From Galeruca laticollis (lineage: Eukaryota; Arthropoda; Insecta; Coleoptera; Chrysomelidae): a stretch of DNA of 64,000 bases. Within the stretch, counting starts at the first letter, position 1. Every line of letters starts with the position of its first letter. This document shows positions 33,171-44,050 of this stretch, in pieces. The notes under the pieces were generated by a model. The model was given only the letters and a program-made list of their open reading frames with translations. It made no database searches and was not told the DNA's origin. Made by a program: the position numbers and the translations under genes. The stretch covers positions 225,764,122-225,828,121 of the forward strand of contig OY998175.1 of assembly GCA_963921935.1 (NCBI GenBank). The letters are read 5' to 3'.

Positions 33171-34082
33171 CGAGGTCTGATCAAGAAATAACCGTTATTT
33201 TCAAATTTCGTAAGTTACGTATGTTCGATTTTCGCATTTTTTTTCTGTTATGTTGGTACACATATCTGTTATATATGTCGGCAATATCAGCCATTTTGGA
33301 TTTGTCAGTTTTGTTTTTGACAGATAAAAAGATTAGTCGTGTTTTGGTATACTCTTCGATTTTTTACTATTCGAAAAAATGGATCAAAGAAACTGTATTA
33401 AGTTTTGTGTAAAAAATGATATTAAATGCGCAAGGACATTTGAAATGTTGACTGTGGCGTTTGGCGAGTCTACTATGAGCAGAACACAAGTCAATTATGG
33501 AAGCGTCCAGAAGAGCCAAGACCGAAAAAAGCACGTCAAATTCGGTCAAATGTGAAGGTTTTGCTCACTGTTTTCTTCGACTGCAATGGCGTGGTGCATT
33601 ATGAATTCTTGCCACAAGGTCGTACGGTCAATAAGGAATACTACCTTGAAGTTATGCGCCGTTTGCGCGAAGCAGTTCTTCAGAAACGCACAGAATTGTG
33701 GAAAAAGCAATCATGGATTTTGCACCATGATAACGCACCAGCTCACACATCGATGCTTGTGCGTGAGTTTTTGGCCAAAAAGAAAACCGTTATCATGCCT
33801 CAACCACCGACCAACTGACTTTTTCCTCTCCCAAAACTGAAGACACCGATGAAAGGAAAGCGTTTTGCTACGATTGAGGAGATAAAGGAAAAATCGAAAC
33901 AGAAGCTGTTGGCCATACCAAAAAGCGCGTTTCAGAAGTGTTTCGAGGATTGGAAAAAACGCTGGCATAAGTGTATTATACCTGAGGGGGATTACTTTGA
34001 AGGGGACAAGATAGTTATTGATGAATAAATAAATACTTTTTGAAAAAATTGAAGATAACGGTTATTTATTGATCAGACCTCG
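33171..34082 (+). mobile_element. Mariner transposon with internal deletion
   Basis: Inverted repeats CGAGGTCTGATCAAGAAATA (left) and their near-complement (right) end at 33171 and 34082 with TA on both sides. The transposase starts MDQRNCIKFCVKN at about 33380. It runs to MSRTQVN and then jumps to the late core (VLLTVFFDCNGVVHYEFLPQGR, WILHHDNAPAHTSMLVREF), skipping the linker and the first catalytic Asp region. A second lesion near 33815 removes the last catalytic motif. The C-terminal end is readable in another frame up to about 34025. At 912 bp it is several hundred bases shorter than a complete mariner, and it is not autonomous. Confidence 0.88.
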
Positions 34083-34367
34083 TATAGAGATAGATAGATA
34101 AGATATTCTTTATTAGTTCCTTCAAAAATACCTTTTCAGGTGTAGAACATGTCAATATTACTACAAAAAGCAGTCAGTAAAAATTATGACTATTATAGTA
34201 CCTAAATATATACATATAAACACAAACAGTGTAAATAGGTAATAAACAAAGTGAAATTAACAATTTTGGTACAGTAAGCAATATATATCTACATACATAC
34301 ATACACACACCTAGATACCAGATAACACATTATAGATAAAATCAAAAGGTAGAACAGTAAATCATAA

Positions 34368-34370
<3 letters not shown>

Positions 34371-34420
<50 letters not shown>
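34371..34420. repeat. (TA)n microsatellite forming an RTE-like LINE tail
   Basis: About 25 TA units lie between the left target duplication and the 3' end of the RTE-like LINE, in place of a poly(A) tail. Confidence 0.9.
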
Positions 34421-34422
<2 letters not shown>

Positions 34423-34505
34423 GGCTTGATACCCCTGCTGGGGTTTCGCCGCCTCACGCTTTCTAGATCCATTTTTTTGGGGTGGATCAATCCCCGTTTC
34501 TCCTT

Positions 34506-37440
34506 TTAGAGTTTCTCTGTCAATGCTCTCCATAGTTTCCTATCTTTAACTTTGTCCTTCCATCCTCCAATTCCGGCTCTTGTCATATCTTCCTTCACCT
34601 GTTCCAGCCATTTTATTCTAGGTCTACCCCTACGTTTTTTCCCTCCAGGATCCCATTGTGTCATTTGCAGTGTGATTTCTTGTTCTTCTGCTCTATATAT
34701 GTGTCCCAGCCATTTCATTCTTTGCCTCTTTATTTTCCTTACTATGTCCTCTCCTTCCAGTTCTTGCTCAATTTCATAGTTCATTCTTTGTCTGTACTCG
34801 TTATCTCTCAATTTAATTGATCCCAATATTGTTCTCATTATCTTTCTATTATTCTCAAGTCTTCTTCTTCCTTTTTAGTCAGTGTCATTGTTTCAGCAGC
34901 ATACAACAGGACGGGTCTTATTATCACTTTATAAATATTGATTTTGGTTTGTCTTGAGAGTAATTTGCTTTTTAAAAGATTTTTATTGACATGGAAAGCC
35001 CTATTTGCATTAATGATTTTTTCTTCTATTTCCTTTTTCCTGTTTCCAGGGTTTGTTACTGTGACACCTAAGTATTTGAATTTCTCCACTTTTTCAAATT
35101 CGAAATCTCCGATCTTTTTTGCATTGGTTTGATTTATTTTACCAAAAATCATAATTTTTGTTTTATCTGCATTTATTTCTAAGCCCATCCTACTTCCTTC
35201 ACTTGTGATTTTCCTTATTGTGTTTTCCAGAATCTCCCTTGTCTTCGATATGATTACTATATCGTCCGCATAGGCAATTATCTGTCTTCCGCTCGTCCTG
35301 AGATTGCTTTTTTGTATTCGTCTCATTGCATATTCAAGTGTTAGGTTGAATAATGTTGCAGATAGCGAATCACCTTGTCTTACACCCTTATTTATGTTTA
35401 TTTCATCAGTTTCTCCTCCTTGTGTTTTTATCGTAGCCCTTGAGTTTTCCATAGTCATCTTGATTAACCTTCTTAATTTATCATTAATGCCTAGTTCTTT
35501 CAAAGCAGATAAAAGTTTGCCTCTATGTATTGAATCGAAAGCTTGCCGAAAGTCTACAAATAACATTTCCAGTTCTATTTGATGTTCGTATGCTTTTTCC
35601 ATTATCTGCTTCAGTGTATATATGGCATCCACCGCTGATCTTCCTTTTACGAATCCACACTGATATCGTCCTATAGTATTTCCTGTAGTGTCTCTAAGCC
35701 TTCTGTTTATTGTAGCTGATAGTATTTTATAAGCAGTATTCAGTAATGTAATACCTCTATAGTTTTGACATTCATGCTGGTCACCTTTTTTGTGGATTGT
35801 AATTATCTGGCCTATTTCCCATTCTATAGGCATTTTTTCTTCTCTCCTTATTTTTATTATAAGTTGGTATACTATATCATGAAGCTTCTCACCTCCGTAC
35901 TTTATCAGTTCCATATTTATGTTCTTCTTTTCCAGGAGCTTTTCCGTTTCGGCTGTTGTTAATAATCTCCATAATCTCTGCTCTTGTAAGTACTTCTAAT
36001 TTTTTTTTGTGATATTTCTTCAATGTATTCTTCAATATCTGAATCTTTTACTAGTAAAGTCCTAAAGCGATCCATCCATATTTGTTTGTATTCATGTTCT
36101 TCTTCAATGACTTTGCCATGTTGCTTTTTTATACCTTTCGTTTTGCCCTTATAGGTTCGGCTTTGTTCATTTATATTTTTATAACATTTCTTGGTATTAC
36201 AATTCTTTCTTTCTCGTTCTATTTCTTTTATATTGTTATCCATCCATTCTCGCTTTGATTTTCTTATCATTTTGTTACATTCATTTCTGCTTCTTATGTA
36301 TTCTTGCTTGTGCTTTATTTCGTTTGTTCTTATCCATTTTTGTCTTTTTTCCTTTTTTTTTCTACTGCTACACGGCAACTATCATTGTACCACTCTTTTC
36401 TTTTATCTCTATCCATTTTGCCTATGTGTTTTTCCGTTGTTATTTGAATGGATTGTTTTATAGCTTCCCATTGTGCGTTAACGTTGTCTTCCTTTTTCAC
36501 TATTTTGCTTAGTAATTCTTCTATCTGTGTTTCATATTCTTTCCTTACTTTCTCTTCACTTAGCTTTGTTATGTTCCATCTAGTGCATTTCTGTCCCTTA
36601 TTGTTTTTTTTTAATCTTTTGTTTTATTTTGGCAATAACAAGAAAGTGATCGGAGTCTGCACATGCTCCTCTGTATGTTCTCACGTCCTTTATTGATGTT
36701 TGTTTTCTCCTATTAACTAATATATGGTCTATTTGAGTTGTTGCTTTGTTATCAGGCGACATCCATGTTATTTTATGTTTTTTTGGATGTGGAAATTTTG
36801 TGCTGCTTATGTACATATCTGTGCTTGCTGCGAGGTTACACAGTCGCTGCCCATTGTTATTTGTTTTTTCGTGTATAGTTTCCTTTCCTACTACGCATTT
36901 TATGTAGTCTTCTTTACCTATTTGGGCATTAAAATCTCCTAATATTATTATAGTATCCTCCTTTGGTATTACTTCTATTTCTTCTTCTACCTTTTCGTAA
37001 AATTTATCATTTTCTTCATTGCTGTCCTTCTCTGTTGGAGCGTAAATATTGAATAGGGATATGTTGAATGGTTTTGCTTTCAGTCTTAGGTATGCCATCT
37101 TTTCATCTATTGGTTTGAATTCAACAATTTTTTGTTTCATTGACTGGAATACCATAAATCCTTGCTTTTTGTCTCCAGAATATCTAAAACTATACATGTT
37201 CTTATCAATTGCCCCTTGATCCTTCCATCTTATTTCTTGCAAAGGCGCTATGTCTATATTTTATCTCAATTCATTTCCTACTTCTTGCATTTTCCCAGGT
37301 ATCAACATTGTTCTTATATTCCAAGTTCCAATTTTTATTTCGTTTTTTCTCCTATTTTTTGGCTTCCTTATTTCTTTATCGTTGTTTCTTTGTATAATCG
37401 TATGTCCTTTTTCATTCCGAGTCATTATCCTGTCCATTAT
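34506..37440 (-). pseudogene. RTE-like LINE ORF2 (endonuclease and RT, broken)
   Basis: It starts at about 37440 (MDRIMTRNEKGHT), with the endonuclease opening KIGTWNIRTM and a stop near 37260. Endonuclease motifs continue at 37242-36598 (QEIRWKDQG, YAPTEKD, GDFNAQIGKE, SDHFLVIAKI). A linker with stops follows. RT motifs lie at 35914-34838 (HKKGDQHECQNYRGITLLN, FVDFRQAFDSI, GVRQGDSLSATLF, YADDIVII), and the characteristic C-terminal tail (RMKWLGHIYRAEEQE, GRPRIKWLEQVKEDM) at 34838-34506. Lesions near 36590, 36400 and 34838 prevent a complete product. The RT catalytic residues are intact. Confidence 0.85.
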
Positions 37441-37457
37441 TATCTCCTGTGAATCTA

Positions 37458-38243
37458 TTAGTTTTTTGGTTGCCGTTTTTCCAGTGTTTCATTATTTTTG
37501 TTCCATCTCCATTCTTCTCCTTCTACTACGATCTGATTGTATCCTATCTTCACATTTTTTCCCTTATTTTTTTCTTGTGCTGCTATTACTTTAATTTGTT
37601 TATGTTTGTTCCTTTCTTGCTTCGTTAGGTCGTTATTAATAAATATTTGCTGTGAGAGATTCCTAAGTTTCGATTTATTTTTCATAACTTTGTACTTGTC
37701 TTCTTCATTTGCCATTTCAATTAGACATGTTTTAGAGGAAAGCTTTGCGGTACTTTTGATTTTGATGTCCACTTTTAAGTTTTCTGAAATAAAGTTTTCT
37801 AATGTGGTTTTCATTGTCTCATTGTTAATTTTATCGACATCCAGTCCACTCATCACAAGATTATTTTTCTTCTTATCTTTTTCCAACCACTCCATATTTT
37901 TCTTCAAGTCATTCAGATCTTGTTTTATCTTTATATTCTCCTGTTTGATTATATTATTTTCTTCCCGTAATAACTCATTTTCATTTTTTATTGACATTAT
38001 TTCATCACTAAACTTTTTTTGTTCGATTCTTAGTTGCTGCAGCTCATTTTTTATTAACGTTTGATCTTGTTTCATGTATTTCATCATCGAAATCAATGTG
38101 TCCAGTTTATCTTCTTCCATTCTTTGTTGTTTCGTAGGGGTTCTGTGTGTTTTACTACTTTTCTCAACTCGTCCTCCAAGGTTATCCTCTGCAGATCTTT
38201 TCTTACTTTCATCTGTCACATAATCGTCGCTGTCTGTGTACAT
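37458..38243 (-). CDS. RTE-like LINE ORF1 (coiled-coil RNA-binding protein)
   Basis: This is an open frame of 261 codons starting MYTDSDDYVTDESKKRSAED. Residues about 45-135 form a strong coiled coil with Leu/Ile heptads (KNELQQLRIEQKK, NELLREENNIIKQEN), followed by a basic RNA-binding-like domain ending in IFINNDLTKQERNKHKQ and a C-terminal basic region. The layout (coiled coil, RRM-like part, C-terminal domain) recalls L1-type ORF1 proteins. It lies directly upstream of ORF2 and is uninterrupted, unlike ORF2. Confidence 0.8.
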   Translation of the reverse strand: MYTDSDDYVTDESKKRSAEDNLGGRVEKSSKTHRTPTKQQRMEEDKLDTLISMMKYMKQDQTLIKNELQQLRIEQKKFSDEIMSIKNENELLREENNIIKQENIKIKQDLNDLKKNMEWLEKDKKKNNLVMSGLDVDKINNETMKTTLENFISENLKVDIKIKSTAKLSSKTCLIEMANEEDKYKVMKNKSKLRNLSQQIFINNDLTKQERNKHKQIKVIAAQEKNKGKNVKIGYNQIVVEGEEWRWNKNNETLEKRQPKN

Positions 38244-40154
38244 TTTATTCCAAATTCCTTACACTAATATTTTATTTGTTATTGCGAATATAATTAAATA
38301 CTGCCCTGTCCTTATTAACTTGTAAGCCGCGCAAAAAGACTGACCCCAGTCGACACGTCGGAAGTCAGTCTCTTATCAGCAATACTAGTTTTTTGAGGGC
38401 CGCTTATTGAGTTCTGATATATCAATTTATTATTATTAATCTTATTTTATTGTTTTTCAAATAATTATGCTCTTACCCAACTTATACTTACGGTATTTTT
38501 GACTGTAAAACTTGTTTTTATAAATATTGTTTATTAATTTCTGTAAATAAAGCACTTAATTGCAGATCGATACAACACACAACTAATCACTTTCTCGCCA
38601 AAAGGTAGAACAGTAAATCATAAGAATAACAAAAATTACAAATTACAGAATATCACAAGTGAAACAAAATAAATATCAATGCCTTAATGTACCTGCAAAA
38701 TAATCATCCAGTGAAACACACACAAACACAAATGTAAAATTAACAGTATATATAAAATCAGAAGGTGAAAGACAGTGAATCTTAAAAATCACAAGATAAG
38801 TAAAATAAAATAACTATTACTACTCTAATGTATCTGTGAAATACTCGTCCAGTGAATAGTATTCTTTTGAAAAAAGCATGTTTTTTAATCTAGTTTTCAG
38901 CTTCTTGATGTGCTGTGTCCTCAATGATACTGGTAGTTTGTTATATATGTTGATTACTGAGAAAGGGACATTTTTCTGTATATATGTGAAATTGGGCCTA
39001 ATATTCAGAAGATTGTTTTTATTTCCAGTATTATGTCTGTGACTTCTGTCATAACATGTATAAAGTACCATATTTTCAGTTACAAAAATTACAGCTTCGT
39101 AGATCAACATACTAGTTAAAGTAAGAATCTTCTTATCCACGAATAAAGGCCTACAACTGTCTCTAAGTGGTATATTAAATATGTTACTTAGGTAACGCTT
39201 TTGCAGTATGGATATCTTATCAACATCAGTAGACAACCCCCAGAAAAGGATTCCATACCTAATATGACTTTGTACATAGGCATAATACGCTAGCAATGCT
39301 GCTTCTATGGATATATTTCGTCTAATAATTTTCAAAGCATAGCAGTATCTCGATAAATTTTTCGAAAGTTCTCTTATATGACTATTCCAATCTAGCTTCG
39401 AATCGAGCGTGATACCAAGAAAAGAAAGTTTAGATTCAGGATTTAAGGAGGTTGTGCCATAGTTGACGCTGTCCATATTATTTTTTTGACCAAAGTGAAT
39501 GATTTGAGTTTTGTTGGTGTTCAACTTCAGATTATGTATTGTGAAATATTCCTCCAGTGTATTCAAAGTTTCAGTGGGGGCCCAGCACTGATCCCTGAGG
39601 AACACCACGAGTAATAAGTAATCTTTCAGATATGAAACGGCCATCCGAATTCAATTCAGTCACACATTGATATCTGTTTTTTAGATAGGAAGTGAGTAGA
39701 TTGAGTGCTAACCCTCTAATCCCATACAAAGACAATTTTTTTACTAACAGGAGGTGATCTACACTATCAAATGCTTTTGACAAATCAATATTTACAGCAG
39801 TGGTTACATATTTCTCATTGAGAGATTCGATTATTCTGCATAATGCCTGATAAGTAGCTCGAATAGTTGATTTATTTTTCCTGAATCCATTTTGTCTATC
39901 ACATAGGAGATTGTTGGATTCCAAAAAGTAAGTCAATCTTATAGATATTATTTTTTCAAATATCTTACTGATATTTGACAAAATAGCAATGGGTCTGTAG
40001 TTGCTGATGAGACTCTTGTCACCTTTTTTAAATATCGCTCTCACAAATATGATTAAAAAATACAACATCGTTTATGAGAACTCTAAAAAAAAGTTGAAAA
40101 ATTGGCTTTTTTTCAAACAACGGCCCCTAGCGATGGTAAATAAAAACTGATATA

Positions 40155-40210
<56 letters not shown>

Positions 40211-40432
40211 TATATACAAGGCTATACACTCCAGTTGGAGTTGTAGCCGCTCAGATTGAGCTCTTTTGACCCTGTATCTTGTGGGGGGTCAGCCCACGTT
40301 TTTCTTGCTGTTTATCTACAATTTATTAGAGGTTTTTGCAGTTTCGACAATTGTTCTCCACTCCTTTCTGTCCTGCAGCTGTCTCTCCCCGCCTTGTGCT
40401 CCCAAAATTTTTATATCTTTCACAACCTGATC

Positions 40433-43160
40433 TTACCATCTAATTTTTGGTCTTCCTGGTAATATTTCCTCATTCCTCCTCCATTCTGTAATTCTCCTCA
40501 CCTCCTGTCCTTTCTCCATTCTTTTAACATGTCCGTACCAACGAATCCTTTTTGATTTAATTGTGTTTACTATGTCCTCATTTTCTAATATATTTCTAAT
40601 TTCATAATTCATAAGTCTTCGGTACTCGTTATACCATAGTTTGACCGGTCCATAAATATTTCTAATTATTCTTCTTTCATATATCCTTAGTTGCTCTTCG
40701 TCCTCATTTGTCAGTCTCATAGTTTCTGCCGCATATATAACTACCGGTTTTATCGCCGTCCTGTAGACTCTTAATTTTGTTGCTCGGCTTATTCTCTTAC
40801 TCTGCATGATGTTTTTAAATTTATTATATGCTCTATACCCTGCTTGAATTCTTTGCCTTATCTCGATTTTTGTGTCGTTTTTGTTACTAATAATTGTTCC
40901 CAGATACGTAAAGGTGTTAACAACTTCAAAAGTGAATTCATTTAACTTTACTGCTTCTGGTTGGTAGACTTCCTTCTTTCTTTTCATTTCCATATATTTT
41001 GTTTTCTCCTGATTTATTTTTAATTCTCTTTTTCCCGCTTCCTTTACAATTTTCTCTAATGTTTCTTCAAGGCTCTTTTGGTCTCTCGCTATTATGGTTA
41101 AATCATCAGCATATGCCATTATTTGTTTTGATTTATTAATTATGCTTCCATTGATATTACAAATCTTAATTATGCCATCCACTGCTATGTTAAACAATAC
41201 CGCTGACAGCCCATCTCCTTGCCTTACTCCAGCATTTATCTCAAATTCCTCTGATGGACCTTCCCTTATCATTACTTTTGCCCTAGAATCTTTCATCGTC
41301 ATTTTCACCAACCGTATGATCTTTTGTGGTACATTTTGTTGTTCCATATCCTTTATGATTGTCCTCCGTTTCAAGCTGTCGAAAGCTTGCTTGAAGTCAA
41401 TAAATAGCATTTGGACTCCAACATTGTGTTCATAACATTTTTCAATTACTTGATTTATAGTATGTATGGCATCTACTGTTGATTTTCCTTTCCGAAAACC
41501 TTTTTGATACTCCCCTATATTTGGTTCCATTACCTTTTTTAGCCTTTCATTTATTATCGTTGTTAGTATTTTATATACGGTATTGAGTAAACTAATTCCT
41601 CTATAATTGCTACAAATATTACGATTTCCTTTCTTCATTATTGGTATAATCATACCAGTAGACCATTCTTTTGGCATTGTTTCTGATTCCCATATTCTTT
41701 CCATGATTTTAAATATTTTATGTCTTAGATCATCTCCTCCATATTTTATCAGCTCATTTATTATTTCGTCTGACCCTCCTGCTTTGTAGTGTTTCAATTT
41801 ATTAATTATGTCGTTGCATTCCTCTTCGGTCGGTTTTTCTTCGTATTCTATCCCGTATCATTATCAGTCATATCATCTTCTTCATACTCCCTATCTTCTT
41901 CCATTAATAAATTCTTGAAATATTGTCTCCACTCTTTTTCCTTGATATTTATTGCAGTTGATTTTCTGCTTTGTCTATATATTGATATAATTTTACATTA
42001 TTTTTATTATCATTCTCTAATATGTCCATGCTTTCATTTAACCATTTTATTCTTTTTGCTTTTATCAACTTGGCGCTCTCTTTTCTTATTTTTCTGTATT
42101 CATCATCAAAATTTTGTTGCTTAGTTCGCAGCCATTTTAGTCTGGCTTCTTTTTTCTCTTTTATCTTTATTTTACATTCTTGATCAAACCATTTATTATT
42201 CTGTCTTGTATCTTTTGTACCAACCACTTCCTCTGCTGCCGTTATTATACTTCTTTTTTTTTCCTTCCATTGTTCATAGATATTATCTTGTTCTTTGCTC
42301 TTTTGTAGTTGCTTCTTTACTTCTTCCCCATATTCATTTTTACTACTTTTCAATTTCTGCACGTTCCATTTCCTACATTTTGTTGTCCTATTTACTATAT
42401 TTACAATTCTCATTTGCATTTTGACAATTACTAATTGTTAATCAGTATCAACACTTGTTCCTCTGTATGATCTTACATCCTGTATCATCTTTGATCTTCT
42501 TTTTGCTATCAGAACATGATCTATCTGGTTCCCCGTAGTAGCCCCAGGTATAATCCATGTAATTTTATGTTCTTTCTTATGCTTGAAACTAGTGCTGCTA
42601 ATATACATGTTGAACTCCTCAGCTAAATTGCATAGTCGCCGTCCATTATCGTTAGATGTTTCATGTATAGTGTACTTCCCTGCAACATTATTTAAGTAGT
42701 CTTCTTTTCCTATTTACGCATTCATATCTCCAATAATTATTAATGTATCATGTCTTGCGGTTTCGTCACATACCTTTACCAATTTCTCGTAAAATTCATC
42801 TCTTGCTTCTTCCGTCGGTGCGTAACTATTAATTATTGCAATATTTGCCATGTGGTTTTTTAATCTTAATTTTGATATTCTACCGCTTATAACTGTGTAA
42901 TCTAGTATATTATTTCTTATTCTTTTGCTTATCATAAATCCTGTGCCGTTCTTTCCTCGACTGTCTTTCCCTCCATAAAACAATATATATTCTCCTTTGT
43001 TTATTTGTCCTTCACCTTTCCAGCGTATTTCTTGAAGTGCCAATATCTCTATTTTATATTCCAACAACTCTTTTGCAATTTCCTCCATTTTCCCATTGTC
43101 AGCATTGTCCTGATATTCCATGTTGCCATTCTCACTAAACTCTTGTGTTTACTTCTCTTA
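40433..43160 (-). pseudogene. RTE-like LINE ORF2 (endonuclease broken, RT open)
   Basis: The endonuclease opens with MATWNIRTML near 43140 and soon shifts frame. The following part (43121-42714) is open to GDMNA, where the next codon is TAA instead of the expected Gln before IGKE, probably a C-to-T change. A linker at 42419-41949 is separate. The RT frame 41797-40433 is open for 454 codons with GNRNICSNYRGISLLN, FIDFKQAFDS, GVRQGDGLSAVLFN and MAYADDLTII. The tail motif RIRWYGHVKRMEKG lies near its end. The RT active site is intact. Confidence 0.85.
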
Positions 43161-43230
43161 TTTTTACCCTTACTCATTATCCATTTCATTGCATTGTCTT
43201 CAATTGTATATATCATATTTTCTTTAGCTA

Positions 43231-43926
43231 CTAGTTTTTTGACTTCTTCTCTTTGTTGCCACCTCCATGTTCCAGCGAACGATCGGTTGCTGTACGTTTC
43301 TTATCATCATTTTCTTTTGGCTTTTCATCCGCAAATGCATCTGCTTCATAAACTCTGTTGCTTATAATTAATTTATTAAACTTAAGTACTGCGTTGTGTC
43401 CTTGTTCTCTGGCTATTTTTACCTGAGGCAGTAAAATTTTTCTTTCTCTTTGGACTTTTTTCGAGTAGTCGTCATTAATCCAAATATTGGTACCTTTTAG
43501 CTTTTTACCTTGTTTCATAATTTCTAATTTTTTACTCCAATTTTTGATTTTAACTATAATTGGTCTACTTTTGTTTCTTCCAAAAGTTCCGATCCTGCCG
43601 AATTCTATCAGATCTTTTTCTGGGTCTACTTCTACCTCTATTTTTCTCATTATTTTTTGGACTGTTTCCTTTATTTCTTGTTGGCTCTCATTCTCCTTAT
43701 CTTCAATTCCTTGAATTACTATGTTATTGTGCCTTATTTCCCTTTCTACGTAGTCTAATCTTTCTTCTTGCTCGGCGATTATTTCTTTCAGCTTATGATT
43801 TTCCTGTTTCAATTCCATTATAATACATGCATTTCTGTCTATTTTTTCTTCCATATTCCGAAGACTATCTTTTATCTGCGAGAACATTCCTTTAATTTCT
43901 TCCATATCGTATTTATCGATGTTCAT
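43231..43926 (-). CDS. RTE-like LINE ORF1 (coiled-coil protein)
   Basis: An uninterrupted frame of 231 codons starts MNIDKYDMEEIKGMFSQIKD. A coiled coil covers about residues 10-70 (MELKQENHKLKEIIAEQEE). An RRM-like part follows (HNNIVIQGIEDKE, GRNKSRPIIVKIK), then the motif IWINDDYSKKVQRERK and a basic tail. It matches the neighbouring element's ORF1 in domain order but has low residue identity by eye. Confidence 0.78.
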   Translation of the reverse strand: MNIDKYDMEEIKGMFSQIKDSLRNMEEKIDRNACIIMELKQENHKLKEIIAEQEERLDYVEREIRHNNIVIQGIEDKENESQQEIKETVQKIMRKIEVEVDPEKDLIEFGRIGTFGRNKSRPIIVKIKNWSKKLEIMKQGKKLKGTNIWINDDYSKKVQRERKILLPQVKIAREQGHNAVLKFNKLIISNRVYEADAFADEKPKENDDKKRTATDRSLEHGGGNKEKKSKN

Positions 43927-44050
43927 TTCTTAACGCACCTTAACGAGTTCCGCGTCCCGTCAAGTTTCGTCAGTCACCTACTCAGTTCAGCTTCCAACAC
44001 TCACCCGGGCTGGCTGAACTCGTCTCGCTGCGTTATAATAAATTAATTTC

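Larger units (their letters stand above)
34373..38599 (-). mobile_element. RTE-like LINE, full length, with 29-bp target duplication
   Basis: The element runs on the minus strand from 38599 to 34373. It has a 5' region of about 350 bp, a coiled-coil ORF1, ORF2 with endonuclease and RT, and a (TA)n tail. An identical 29-bp sequence starting AAAAGGTAGAACAGTAAATC flanks it (34344-34372 and 38600-38628). Identity of the flanks and nearly complete length suggest a fairly recent insertion. The host site is the 3' untranslated region of a CR1-like LINE. Confidence 0.88.
34085..40068 (-). mobile_element. CR1-like LINE, split by an RTE-like LINE
   Basis: On the minus strand it begins near 40068 with RT motifs (KGDKSLISNYRPIAIL, GFRKNKSTI, IDLSKAFDSVDH, GVPQGSVLGP). 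It jumps directly to ETLNTLEEYFTIHNLKLN and continues to a stop at 38820 (thumb and C-terminal region WNSHIREL, NKLPVSL). The block with the YADD active site is deleted at about 39590, and a frame change occurs there. The 3' untranslated region follows with partly duplicated units, is interrupted at 38599 by the RTE-like LINE, and resumes at 34372 down to a GATA-repeat tail at 34085. There is no RNase H. The CR1/jockey assignment comes from motif style. Confidence 0.8.
40156..44050 (-). mobile_element. Second RTE-like LINE, nearly full length
   Basis: It has the same layout as the copy at 34373-38599 but is clearly diverged in sequence. On the minus strand it has a 5' region ending near 43930, coiled-coil ORF1, ORF2, and a (TA)n tail at about 40156-40215. 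I could not find a convincing target duplication, so the outer limits are approximate. The shared (TA)n tail points to a tail type common to both lineages. Confidence 0.8.

Noticed and set aside
34371..34420. (TA)n run as a possible origin or CRISPR-like array
   Set aside because: It is a simple dinucleotide run at the tail of a LINE. There are no spacers.
36191..38267. Several long hydrophobic, Phe/Ser-rich open frames on the plus strand
   Set aside because: They are the antisense of AT-rich, Lys/Glu-rich LINE coding sequence on the minus strand and resemble no protein family.
41789..44046. Similar hydrophobic plus-strand open frames
   Set aside because: Antisense shadows of the second RTE-like LINE.
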